Source: Candidatus Fermentithermobacillaceae bacterium UBA3951 (lineage in GTDB: Bacteria; Bacillota; Sulfobacillia; Fermentithermobacillales; Fermentithermobacillaceae). From it: DNA of 30,687 bases. The notes beneath the pieces were generated by a model. That model did not search any database, was not told the DNA's origin, and saw only the letters and a program-made list of their open reading frames with translations. The DNA lies in contig DGDN01000112.1 in NCBI GenBank assembly GCA_002385465.1, forward strand, positions 6,757-37,443. Reading direction: 5' to 3'. Made by a program: the position numbers and the translations under genes. Positions 1-7,547 of this stretch are shown one piece after another. The first letter of the stretch is position 1. Each line of letters opens with the position of its first letter.

Positions 1-829
<829 letters not shown>

Positions 830-833
<4 letters not shown>

Positions 834-1282
834 TCTTCAAATCGCCCTTCTGGAGTCAGCAAGAAGAAAACCGCCATGAGAACGGCGCCTACCACTATGG
901 CGCAGTCGGCCACATTGAAGACCGGCGCGAAAAAGCTGAGGCTTATGAAATCAGTGACGCTCCCAAAACGCACCCGGTCCAGTAGGTTTCCAAGCGCACC
1001 GCCTGCGATGAGGCCCAAAGACGTTACGCCCAAGGGGCCGCCTTTCCTTAGTTTGGGATAGATCAGGATAGCCAAAATAACGCAGCCCACGCTAACGAGC
1101 GCAAGATACGGAGCAGCGCCTTGCAGTATGCCGAAAGAAGCGCCCGAGTTTGACCAGTGGCTAAAGCGCAGGTAACTGCCCAGTATGTTCCGGGATTCGC
1201 CGAGGGCGAAGTTGCGCCTTATCCAGTCCTTGCTTAGATAGTCGCATAAGGAAACCAGCAAGAACGTGGCCCAGAACAGCAA
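830..1282 (-). CDS. lspA: Lipoprotein signal peptidase (signal peptidase II)
   Basis: Integral membrane aspartyl protease that cuts the signal peptide from diacylglyceryl-modified prolipoproteins. The 150 residues fit the family's usual 150-170. Hydrophobic segments lie at about 1-14, 58-76, 86-101 and 125-142. The signature GGALGNLLDR is at 94-103, followed by predicted catalytic Asp111 (VTDF) and Asp126 (FNVAD). The start is TTG: an in-frame TGA lies six codons upstream, and a GGGGGA ribosome-binding site sits just before it. The 3' end overlaps rluD by four bases. Confidence 0.96.
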
Positions 1283-1348
1283 TGGTCTTCCCCCGCTTCA
1301 CGAAAGACATAAAGAACCAATCTCCCAATTAGGATACTCGACCCCGAA

Positions 1349-1380
1349 GCCGCGAGGCAAGGAGGGGGAAGCCCCGCGGC
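1349..1380 (-). terminator. GC-rich inverted repeat between yteA and lspA
   Basis: Perfect 6-bp arms (GCCGCG/CGCGGC) with a 20-nt loop lie in the 142-bp gap downstream of the yteA-like gene. There is no T-run after the stem on the minus strand, so it may be only a weak or factor-assisted terminator, or an RNA structure in the lspA leader. I see no convincing lspA promoter in the rest of this gap. Confidence 0.25.
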
Positions 1381-1424
1381 CTGTACAGTTGCCGGCGTCG
1401 GGCTGATCCCCCTTGCATCGCCTC

Positions 1425-1967
1425 TCACCGTGGATGAGTACGGTGCGGACCTTCGGGCATGCGTTTATCCTCGGCATTGATATCGTCCGTGAGGGTTTCG
1501 AAGCCTCCCATAGGAGGGAAATCCCTGAGGACCCCTTCCTCGACCGGCCTCCAGCCGACCGCTCTTTGGCCCTCGTGAGATTCCTTGCAGCTTAGGCATA
1601 GTTCCGCCTCAGGCGCAGACCGGAGCCTGCCTTCAGGGATCAGGCCACCGCAGGACACGCAGTACCCGTACGTACCCCGCCTGATCCTGTGGAGGGCCCG
1701 GTCGATCTCGGTAAGGTCGATTTCCAGACCTTCCTTGAGCCCCAGGTCCTTCTCGCGCTCAAAGGTCTCGGCTGCGAGGTCAGCCGAATGCTGGTCGTAG
1801 GTTGAACTTTCACCGGTTGAGTCCTTAAGGCTCTCCGAAAAAGTGCCTTCCTTTATGCGTTGGACGCCTTCGCTTACCCTCTTTCTCTGCCTGAGAAGGA
1901 TCGTTTCGAACTCTCGCAAGTCTATGTCTGTCCTAGGACCCTGGCCGGGGCTAGATGAGTGGTCCAC
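1425..1967 (-). CDS. YteA/DksA-TraR family zinc-finger protein
   Basis: Small cytoplasmic protein of the DksA/TraR superfamily, closest in layout to the YteA-type sporulation-associated proteins of Bacillota. In 180 residues there is a charged helical N-terminal half (about 15-95) and then a C4 zinc finger with Cys103, Cys106, Cys124 and Cys127 (CVSC...CLSC). A C-terminal tail of about 50 residues contains GFETLTDDIN and is not part of the finger. The start is GTG, preceded by a perfect AGGAGG at 7-nt spacing. DksA acts through the RNA polymerase secondary channel; whether this relative does is not known. It lies upstream of lspA with a 142-bp gap, so it may be a separate unit. Confidence 0.88.
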   Translation of the reverse strand: MDHSSSPGQGPRTDIDLREFETILLRQRKRVSEGVQRIKEGTFSESLKDSTGESSTYDQHSADLAAETFEREKDLGLKEGLEIDLTEIDRALHRIRRGTYGYCVSCGGLIPEGRLRSAPEAELCLSCKESHEGQRAVGWRPVEEGVLRDFPPMGGFETLTDDINAEDKRMPEGPHRTHPR

Positions 1968-1998
1968 CGGTCTGCCTCCTTGCCTGTTTCTTCTGCTT

Positions 1999-2022
1999 GG
2001 TGTTAGAGCTCGGTGTTAGAGC
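1999..2022 (-). repeat. Two 11-bp direct repeats, 13-bp period, upstream of yteA-like gene
   Basis: GGTGTTAGAGC occurs at 1999-2009 and again at 2012-2022 (plus-strand reading), 32-55 bases before the yteA-like start. Spacing slightly above one helical turn fits a regulator-binding site, but no bound protein is known. The rest of the 100-bp gap shows no clear promoter. Confidence 0.5.
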
Positions 2023-2067
2023 GCTGCCTTCGTCGTTCTCGTCGCGTTTCTCCTTATCGCGTCTCAC

Positions 2068-2442
2068 TTATCCTTTCCCCTTAAGGTACTGCTGGATGAT
2101 CCACACCAGTTCACCCAAGAAGTTACCGATAATCGGGAGGTTCAAGATGTAGCTTCTCGTGAGGACATAGATGATCATGGCGCCTAAGAGGGTAAAGCCC
2201 ACTGCCAGCCCCGCACCCCTCGCCAATCCTCCCGCAAGGTTGAGCCAGAGGAGCCTTCCGGGCCGGTTCAAGAGGTTCACGTACTCGGCGATCTTGGCCC
2301 GCTCCAAGGAATCGGACACCTTCATGAGAGTCTCTTCGAGGGACCTCTTGCGGGAATCCGTCTCGTTACGGAAGTCCATCTTGTTGCGGGAGTCTCCCTC
2401 GTTGCGGGGCTCCCTCTTGTCACTCTTGCCTGAGCCGGGCAA
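2068..2442 (-). CDS. DUF5665-family small membrane protein with N-terminal hexapeptide repeats
   Basis: The conserved C-terminal part (about 45-124) matches my recollection of the uncharacterised DUF5665 family: AKIAEYVNLLNRPGRLLWLN, then one or two hydrophobic segments (GGLARGAGLAVGFTLLGAMI and following), then LNLPIIGNFLGELVWIIQ. Function is unknown. The N-terminal part is very charged and holds three hexapeptide repeats plus a partial one (RNEGDS, RNKMDF, RNETDS, RKRS). I chose the TTG at 2442, which has GGGGGAG at 6-nt spacing. The frame stays open to a GTG at 2547, but that has no ribosome-binding site and would add a non-conserved extension. It is divergent from hisC. Confidence 0.72.
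   Translation of the reverse strand: MPGSGKSDKREPRNEGDSRNKMDFRNETDSRKRSLEETLMKVSDSLERAKIAEYVNLLNRPGRLLWLNLAGGLARGAGLAVGFTLLGAMIIYVLTRSYILNLPIIGNFLGELVWIIQQYLKGKG
2341..2406 (-). repeat. 18-bp tandem coding repeat in the DUF5665 gene
   Basis: Units at 2389-2406, 2371-2388 and 2353-2370 encode RNEGDS, RNKMDF and RNETDS; a partial unit (RKRS) lies at 2341-2352. Both DNA and protein repeat with the same period, which suggests slippage-type expansion of a linker. Confidence 0.75.
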
Positions 2443-2679
2443 TACCCTCTCCCCCTGCACTACAGTGAAAGCCTCCCTCGTCCATATGTTCCCTCCGAAA
2501 ACCAAGAGGTAATCCCCAAGAACCTTTTTCGGGACCCACCTCCTCACCGGAAAGGACGCCGCCGAAGCCCCTTACGCGCCGGCGCGGCTACTCTTCTGGG
2601 GCGACCCAAGCGGAGGGAAAACGCGCCGGACAGTCGAATAGGGCTATGGTCTCCTGCTAATCACGATAAGTTCCGTTAC

Positions 2680-2685
2680 AGGAGG
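2680..2685 (+). promoter_or_regulatory. Ribosome-binding site of hisC
   Basis: AGGAGG, 8 nt before the ATG at 2694; it fixes the start of this gene. The 146-250 bp between hisC and the divergent DUF5665 gene shows no convincing -35/-10 pair. Confidence 0.85.
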
Positions 2686-2693
2686 TTTGTGCC

Positions 2694-3824
2694 ATGAGTG
2701 AGGGATCCCCCGTCCCCTATCCAACCTCTCCAAGACCCGAGGTCCTAACCCTCTCACCGTATATCCCCGGGAAACCGGCAGACGAGGTCAAGCGCGAGCT
2801 GGGGCTCGATAGAGTCGTGAAGCTCGCCTCCAATGAAAACCCTCTGGGACCGTCTCCAAGGGCCATGCAGGCAATCCAGGAGATGGCGGCGTCCCTTCAC
2901 ATTTATCCCGACGCTGCAGGGTTGCACTTGAAGACCAGGCTCTCCCAAGTGCACGGAATCCCGGCAAGCCAGATAGTGCTCGGAAACGGGTCCGATGAGA
3001 TCATCATGCTCCTGGGCCAGGCCTTCGTAATGCCCGGCGACGAAGTGGTGATGGGCGACAAGACCTTCCCGGTGTACAAGACGTCCACGCTCCTTATGGG
3101 CGGGAAACCGGTTGAAGTGCCCCTCAAGGACGGCTTCTTGGACCTGGAAGCCATGGCGTCGGCCGTAACCGCCCATACAAAGCTCGTGTTCCTCTGCAAC
3201 CCCAACAACCCGACGGGCACCATGAACCGAAAGGCGGAGGTAGAGCGGTTCCTTAGAGCCATACCTCCCCACGTACTGGTGATCTCCGACGAGGCCTACG
3301 CCGAGTACGTCGGAGACGAAGACTACGGCACTCTTCTCCCCCATCTAAAAGACGGGAAGAACGTCGCAGTCCTGAGGACTTTCTCCAAAATCTACGGGCT
3401 GGCAGGGCTTAGAACGGGCTATGGCCTTATGCCCGAATACGCTGCGGCGCTCATAAATAGAGTGAGGCTTTCTTTCAACCAGAACGCCCTGGCACAGAGA
3501 GCAGCGTTGGCGGCTCTCGACGACCGGGAGCACGTACGTGAGAGCGTCCGGGTAGTGGAGGAAGGCAAAGATTATCTATATCGAGAGTTTGCCGCAATGG
3601 GGCTTAAGGCCTACCCCACATGGGGCAACTTCATAATGGTGGATACGGGCAAGGACTGCCAGAAGGTCTTCCAGGCGCTCCTTGAGCGCGGCGTGATCGT
3701 GCGGCCCACGTCGGCGTGGGGGCTCCACACCTGCCTCAGGATCACCATTGGTACGCAGGAGGAGAACGACCTTTTGGTGGAAGCTTTGAGACAGGTCCTT
3801 CAGGAACTCCAAGAAGAAGTCTAA
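2694..3824 (+). CDS. hisC: Histidinol-phosphate aminotransferase (or related aromatic aminotransferase)
   Basis: PLP-dependent fold-type I aminotransferase. HisC converts imidazole-acetol phosphate plus glutamate to histidinol phosphate; several HisC-type enzymes also transaminate phenylpyruvate and hydroxyphenylpyruvate. The 376 residues are slightly longer than the usual 350-365. Visible motifs are LASNENPLGPSP (44-55), CNPNNPTG (168-175), ISDEAYAEY (197-205, predicted cofactor Asp199 and Tyr202), FSKIYGLAGLRTGY (230-243) with the Schiff-base Lys232, and substrate-carboxylate Arg349 (LRITIG). It is the only his-type gene here and one of two plus-strand genes, so pathway context is lacking and an aromatic role is possible. 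Confidence 0.9.
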   Translation: MSEGSPVPYPTSPRPEVLTLSPYIPGKPADEVKRELGLDRVVKLASNENPLGPSPRAMQAIQEMAASLHIYPDAAGLHLKTRLSQVHGIPASQIVLGNGSDEIIMLLGQAFVMPGDEVVMGDKTFPVYKTSTLLMGGKPVEVPLKDGFLDLEAMASAVTAHTKLVFLCNPNNPTGTMNRKAEVERFLRAIPPHVLVISDEAYAEYVGDEDYGTLLPHLKDGKNVAVLRTFSKIYGLAGLRTGYGLMPEYAAALINRVRLSFNQNALAQRAALAALDDREHVRESVRVVEEGKDYLYREFAAMGLKAYPTWGNFIMVDTGKDCQKVFQALLERGVIVRPTSAWGLHTCLRITIGTQEENDLLVEALRQVLQELQEEV

Positions 3825-3828
3825 GAAA

Positions 3829-3856
3829 CGGGCCTGCCGGAGAACGGCAGGTCCCT
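3829..3856 (+). terminator. Hairpin just after hisC
   Basis: CCTGCCG/CGGCAGG arms with a GAGAA loop, extendable with GGG/CCC across a bulge, start a few bases after the hisC stop. The following bases (TTGCTTGG) are only weakly T-rich. Position and stability favour a terminator; lack of a true U-tract lowers confidence. Confidence 0.5.
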
Positions 3857-3904
3857 TGCTTGGTCTCCGAATCAGGCGTAACACACAGCAGTTTACTTTA
3901 GATG

Positions 3905-3940
3905 CGCCCGGCTCCGGCCGGAAGGGACGAGAGCCGGGCG
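3905..3940 (-). terminator. Strong 10-bp hairpin at the end of the tandem ATPase gene
   Basis: Perfect arms CGCCCGGCTC (3905-3914) and GAGCCGGGCG (3931-3940) with a 16-nt loop, four bases past the ATPase stop. No U-tract follows on either strand. With the hairpin at 3829-3856 it fills the 120-bp gap between the convergent hisC and ATPase genes, so the pair probably separates both transcripts. Confidence 0.5.
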
Positions 3941-3944
3941 ACCA

Positions 3945-5072
3945 TCACTCGCCGTTCACGGCCGCTCTTTCGGCCTCCAGGGCGTACCCCAGGATCTTCT
4001 CGGTTATCTTTTCTCTCAGCCTGTTTATGCCGCCGAAGTCCATGTTTGGAGCGTAGCAGCGCTCCATAGCGTCGTGATACTGCTTTGCCTGGCTGATGTA
4101 GAATATGGCCAGGTTGAAGAGCCGCTCGAATTCGTCCCTCGCCCGCTCTGCGTAAGGTGCGTGGTCCGCCACTATGGCCGCATCCGTGCACTCGTTCATA
4201 TCGATGATCTTGTCGGCAGGCCCGGGGATATACGTGTGGGGCGCTATCGACTTCGTGAGCGCAAGCCCCAGCTCGGGCACGACGACGTGTTCGACCTTGT
4301 CTGGGTGCATGGGGCAGTAGTATGCCTCGGTAAAGAACCCCCGCTCCAGTGCCGCCCTTTTCACTTTCTCGAGGAGGTAGGACTTACCGGTCCCGGGTTC
4401 ACCTTGGATAACGTACCTGGTCTTACACGGCGAGACGATGGTGTTCAGGTAGTTCACCATGCCGTCCGGAGTGATGGCGCTGGCGAAGAGCTTCCTCTCC
4501 ACGCCCGGCCTTTGGGATATGGGGATCCCGTCGAAGCACTCGTCGATGATTTTCTGTGCGGTCATATTGGCCTTCCCGCAGTCCAAAGCCTCGATAGACA
4601 CCGATTCCCAGTCCTCGTAGACCACCTGCGCCGCCTTTAGGTACCTGTACGCCCTCCCAAACACCGACTCAATACCGCGCTGGGCCTGCAGTATCTCTTT
4701 CTTCTTTGCTCTGACGGCGTCTTCGTCCCAGAACTCTCCAAGCCAAACGATCTCATCAACCGCTCCGGGGACTTTAGGGTCCACCACGTGAGGTGAAGTT
4801 CCGTCTACAATACCCACTCCTATTGCCGGGAATACCACGCCATCAATGGAATTGTTGTCTGAGGAACAATGGTGTACCTCCACGTCGTACCCGAGGTCCA
4901 CCATGTGCTTGGCGATACTGGTCATGAAAGTAGACTTGCCTACTCCCGGCCCGCCCTTGATCACATAGATGCGACGGCTGTCCTTGGGCAGGATATAATC
5001 GTATAAAGAAAAGAACCCCAAAGGAGTGTTGTTGCCCGGAAAGACGCGTTTTACATAGCCTCTCTTGGTCAA
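3945..5072 (-). CDS. Tandem P-loop ATPase, PRK06851-type, function unknown
   Basis: 375-residue cytoplasmic protein made of two similar P-loop NTPase halves. The first Walker A is GGPGVGKST at 40-48, the second GEPGTGKSY at 224-232. After each P-loop the same pattern recurs: a Cys-containing strand (HHCSSDN, YYCPMHP), a VVFP/VVVP segment and a TSPH/IAPH segment. This points to an internal duplication. I recall this layout from a conserved Bacillota family of unknown function (PRK06851); no reaction or partner can be given. The start is TTG with AGGGGGA upstream. It is divergent from the TIGR01906-type gene and convergent with hisC. Confidence 0.8.
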   Translation of the reverse strand: MTKRGYVKRVFPGNNTPLGFFSLYDYILPKDSRRIYVIKGGPGVGKSTFMTSIAKHMVDLGYDVEVHHCSSDNNSIDGVVFPAIGVGIVDGTSPHVVDPKVPGAVDEIVWLGEFWDEDAVRAKKKEILQAQRGIESVFGRAYRYLKAAQVVYEDWESVSIEALDCGKANMTAQKIIDECFDGIPISQRPGVERKLFASAITPDGMVNYLNTIVSPCKTRYVIQGEPGTGKSYLLEKVKRAALERGFFTEAYYCPMHPDKVEHVVVPELGLALTKSIAPHTYIPGPADKIIDMNECTDAAIVADHAPYAERARDEFERLFNLAIFYISQAKQYHDAMERCYAPNMDFGGINRLREKITEKILGYALEAERAAVNGE

Positions 5073-5136
5073 GAGAAAGTCCCCCTATCTTCTGCCTCGC
5101 GTTTTCATGGTGCGCGGGTGGTCTTGCGCACGTCGC

Positions 5137-5166
5137 ATCATATGATGAATCGCACGGGCGTGTGAA
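5137..5166 (-). promoter_or_regulatory. Probable SigmaA promoter of the tandem ATPase, on a palindromic -10
   Basis: On the minus strand TTCACA (plus 5161-5166) is followed after 18 nt by TATGAT (plus 5137-5142). The -10 lies inside the perfect 12-bp palindrome CATCATATGATG (5136-5147), so the same box also reads TATGAT on the plus strand towards the divergent membrane-protein gene, though no good -35 is seen on that side. The predicted leader is about 55-60 nt. Confidence 0.45.
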
Positions 5167-5212
5167 AAGCGGTAAAATGGCTTCAGGCAATGAAAGATCC
5201 GGGGGTGTGCAT

Positions 5213-5932
5213 ATGGTTTCTATTCCTCGGTGGGTTGCCGTCGTCGGAGGTATAGCGCTGGCCTTGTGCCTGGTCTTGGCAAATGTCCTCTTGTCAGTCC
5301 GCGCAAACGCGACCAATATAAAGCTCTATCAGAACCTCTGGACCGAGCTCGACGTGATGGAAGACACGGGTATGAGCATCGACGACCTTACAGAAGCAGG
5401 CAAGAAGCTCATCGACTATTTTCTCGGGAACTCTGATTCGCCTCAACTCACTACAAGGATACACGGCTTTGAACGGGAGCTTTACAACCATAGGGAGCTC
5501 CAGCACCTTCAGGACGTAAAGGACTTGTTCGTTTCAGGGTTCACCATAGAATGGCTGGCGACGGCCGCGTCTTTCGCCATCGCCATCCTTCTCATCACCT
5601 CAGGAAAACACAGGGAGGCGTCGATTGCCATCTACGCCTCCGCCATACTATCCGTAGTCCTCCTTGTCGCCTTTGCCTTGCCCGCCGCTTCGGACTTCAC
5701 CGGGTGGTGGACAAAGTTTCACCTCTTAACGTTCACAAACGACCTGTGGCTCCTTGACCCCAAGACGGATTGGCTCATAAAGATGTTCCCCGAACCCTTC
5801 TTCTTCGCAACGGTGAAAAGGGTCGGCATCCACACCGCGATTACGGCTCTTGTGCTGGGTCTCGCGGGATTTGTGATCGGGCTTTTCGGCAGGAGAAGGC
5901 CACGGACCGAAAAAGGCTGGGCTACCAACTAA
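5213..5932 (+). CDS. TIGR01906/DUF1461-type integral membrane protein
   Basis: 239 residues with four predicted membrane segments (about 6-28, 108-128, 134-158 and 203-228) and a large extracytoplasmic loop between the first two. Motifs that I associate with the family are HLQDVKDLF in the first loop and FHLLTFTNDLWLLDPKTDWL plus MFPEPFF in the second. Function is unknown. The ATG at 5213 has GGGGGTG at 5201-5207; a GTG 17 codons upstream would add a hydrophilic tail without a ribosome-binding site. Its TAA overlaps the stop of the convergent amidohydrolase. Confidence 0.83.
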   Translation: MVSIPRWVAVVGGIALALCLVLANVLLSVRANATNIKLYQNLWTELDVMEDTGMSIDDLTEAGKKLIDYFLGNSDSPQLTTRIHGFERELYNHRELQHLQDVKDLFVSGFTIEWLATAASFAIAILLITSGKHREASIAIYASAILSVVLLVAFALPAASDFTGWWTKFHLLTFTNDLWLLDPKTDWLIKMFPEPFFFATVKRVGIHTAITALVLGLAGFVIGLFGRRRPRTEKGWATN

Positions 5933-7542
5933 GACCGGGCGTAGGCCACGTTTCCTCCTACCACCGTCATTTCGACCTTGATATCCTTTATGGAGTCATG
6001 AGGCACACGGAAGATGTTCTCCGAAAGCACCGTGAAGTCAGCCAGTTTCCCCGGCTCAAGGGTGCCCTTCCTGTGCTCCTGAAACTCGGCGTAAGCCCCT
6101 CCCACGGTAAACATCCTGAGCGCTTCTTCCACGGTGATCCTCTCGTTGGGGTAGTAGGACGTCTTGGGCTCGCCTTCCATGTCTTTTCTGGTGACGGCCG
6201 CATAGATTCCCCACAAGGGATCTGCCGGCTCAACCGGGCAGTCGGAACCTCCGGCCATATGGACCCCGGCCTTCATCATCGTGCGCCAGGCGTAGGAAGA
6301 ACGCATCCTCCTGAGGCCAACCCGTTCTTGCGCCCACCTCATATCCGTCGTAAGGAATTTGGGCTGCACATCGGCAACAACACCGTTGCGCTTCAGGTCC
6401 GATACCAGGCCCGGCGAGAGGATCTGTGCGTGGACCACCCTGTGCCTTGGACGCTCCCTTGTTATCCTGCCCTGGGCGTAGCCGATGGCCTCAAGGGCCA
6501 CACGCACCGCCCTATCGCCTATGGCGTGGACCGCTACCTGCATTCCGAGAGCGTGGGCCTTATAGACGCTTTCCCTCAGCTCTTCTTCGCTAAGGACCAA
6601 AATGCCCGAAGTTTCAGGATGGTCGGAATAAGGCTCCTCAAGTGCCGCGGTCCTTCCGCCCAGCGAACCGTCTGCGAAGATCTTCACGGCGCCTATGCGG
6701 AAATAGTCGTCTCCGTCTCCCGTCCGGAGAGGCCCTTGGACCAGGTCATCAAGGAAATCGTAAGGAAGGTCCCAGTACACCCTCATGGGGAACCCTGCTT
6801 CCCTAGCCTCTCTGTATATCTCCATGGTCCCCCGGACGCCGACATGTCCGTCGTTGGGATGGACTGAGGTGATCCCCCTCTCAAGGAGATACCTGATGGC
6901 TTCTTTGGTGGATTCCAAGAGGCTCTCCCGGCTGGGTTCGGGGACCTTGCTCCTCACAAGCCCTTGGGCCGATTCCCTGAGCACTCCGGTGGGATCTCCG
7001 TAAGGATCCCGGTCGATTACGCCGCCGGGAGGGTCCGGAGTGTCGCGGGTAATACCTGCCAGTTCCAAGGCTTTCGAAGACACAACGGCCAGGTGGCCGC
7101 ATGCCCTTGTGAGGTATACGGGACGGCCGGAACACACTTGGTCCAGGTCCTTCTTGGTGGGGTATCGCTTCTCGGCGAAGAAATCCTGGTCCCATCCCCT
7201 ACCCAAGATCCACTCTTCCGGCCCTACGGTTTTTGCCTTCTCTGCAACGAGGTCCTTGAGCTCCGCTATTGAACTCACATCGTGCAACGAAAGATGCCTG
7301 AGACCTAACCCTAGGTTCATAAGGTGCAGGTGACTGTCGATAAAACCGGGGACGGCGACTTTCCCTCCCAGATCGACCACTTTCACCTGGGTGCCTCTAG
7401 GGAAGGCGTTTCGCGCGTCCTCCCTGTCGCCTACGTAAAGGATCCTCCCGTGGTAGGCGGCCAAGGCTTCTCTTTCCCTGGTCTCATGGGGAAATACGTG
7501 AAATCTCCCGTTTTGAAAAAGAACCGCTTCTTCGTGGGCCAC
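5929..7542 (-). CDS. YtcJ-like metal-dependent amidohydrolase (Amidohydro_3)
   Basis: Amidohydrolase-superfamily TIM-barrel enzyme of the YtcJ/NfdA group; the real substrate is not known (some relatives hydrolyse N-substituted formamides). With the GTG start at 7542 it has 537 residues. Metal-site candidates are FIDSHLHL with His71 and His73, Lys287 in AVKIFADGS, His339 in AVHAIGDRA, His371 in HRVVHAQ and Asp434 in GGSDCPVEP, so the full set expected for an active enzyme is present. No signal peptide is seen, so it should be cytoplasmic. I chose GTG 7542 because AGGGGAG lies 8 nt upstream and the gap to the racemase stop is 5 nt; an ATG at 7575 is possible but would overlap the racemase by 28 nt. 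Confidence 0.88.
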   Translation of the reverse strand: MAHEEAVLFQNGRFHVFPHETREREALAAYHGRILYVGDREDARNAFPRGTQVKVVDLGGKVAVPGFIDSHLHLMNLGLGLRHLSLHDVSSIAELKDLVAEKAKTVGPEEWILGRGWDQDFFAEKRYPTKKDLDQVCSGRPVYLTRACGHLAVVSSKALELAGITRDTPDPPGGVIDRDPYGDPTGVLRESAQGLVRSKVPEPSRESLLESTKEAIRYLLERGITSVHPNDGHVGVRGTMEIYREAREAGFPMRVYWDLPYDFLDDLVQGPLRTGDGDDYFRIGAVKIFADGSLGGRTAALEEPYSDHPETSGILVLSEEELRESVYKAHALGMQVAVHAIGDRAVRVALEAIGYAQGRITRERPRHRVVHAQILSPGLVSDLKRNGVVADVQPKFLTTDMRWAQERVGLRRMRSSYAWRTMMKAGVHMAGGSDCPVEPADPLWGIYAAVTRKDMEGEPKTSYYPNERITVEEALRMFTVGGAYAEFQEHRKGTLEPGKLADFTVLSENIFRVPHDSIKDIKVEMTVVGGNVAYARS

Positions 7543-7547
7543 AACAC

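Noticed and set aside
1234..1428. 64-codon minus-strand frame before lspA
   Set aside because: Overlaps the lspA 5' end in another frame, no conserved pattern and no good ribosome-binding site.
2754..3344. 196-codon minus-strand open frame
   Set aside because: Antisense to hisC, which has every aminotransferase motif.
5770..6867. 365-codon plus-strand open frame
   Set aside because: Overlaps the membrane-protein gene and runs antisense to the amidohydrolase; low-complexity His/Arg/Gly-rich translation typical of a GC-rich shadow frame.
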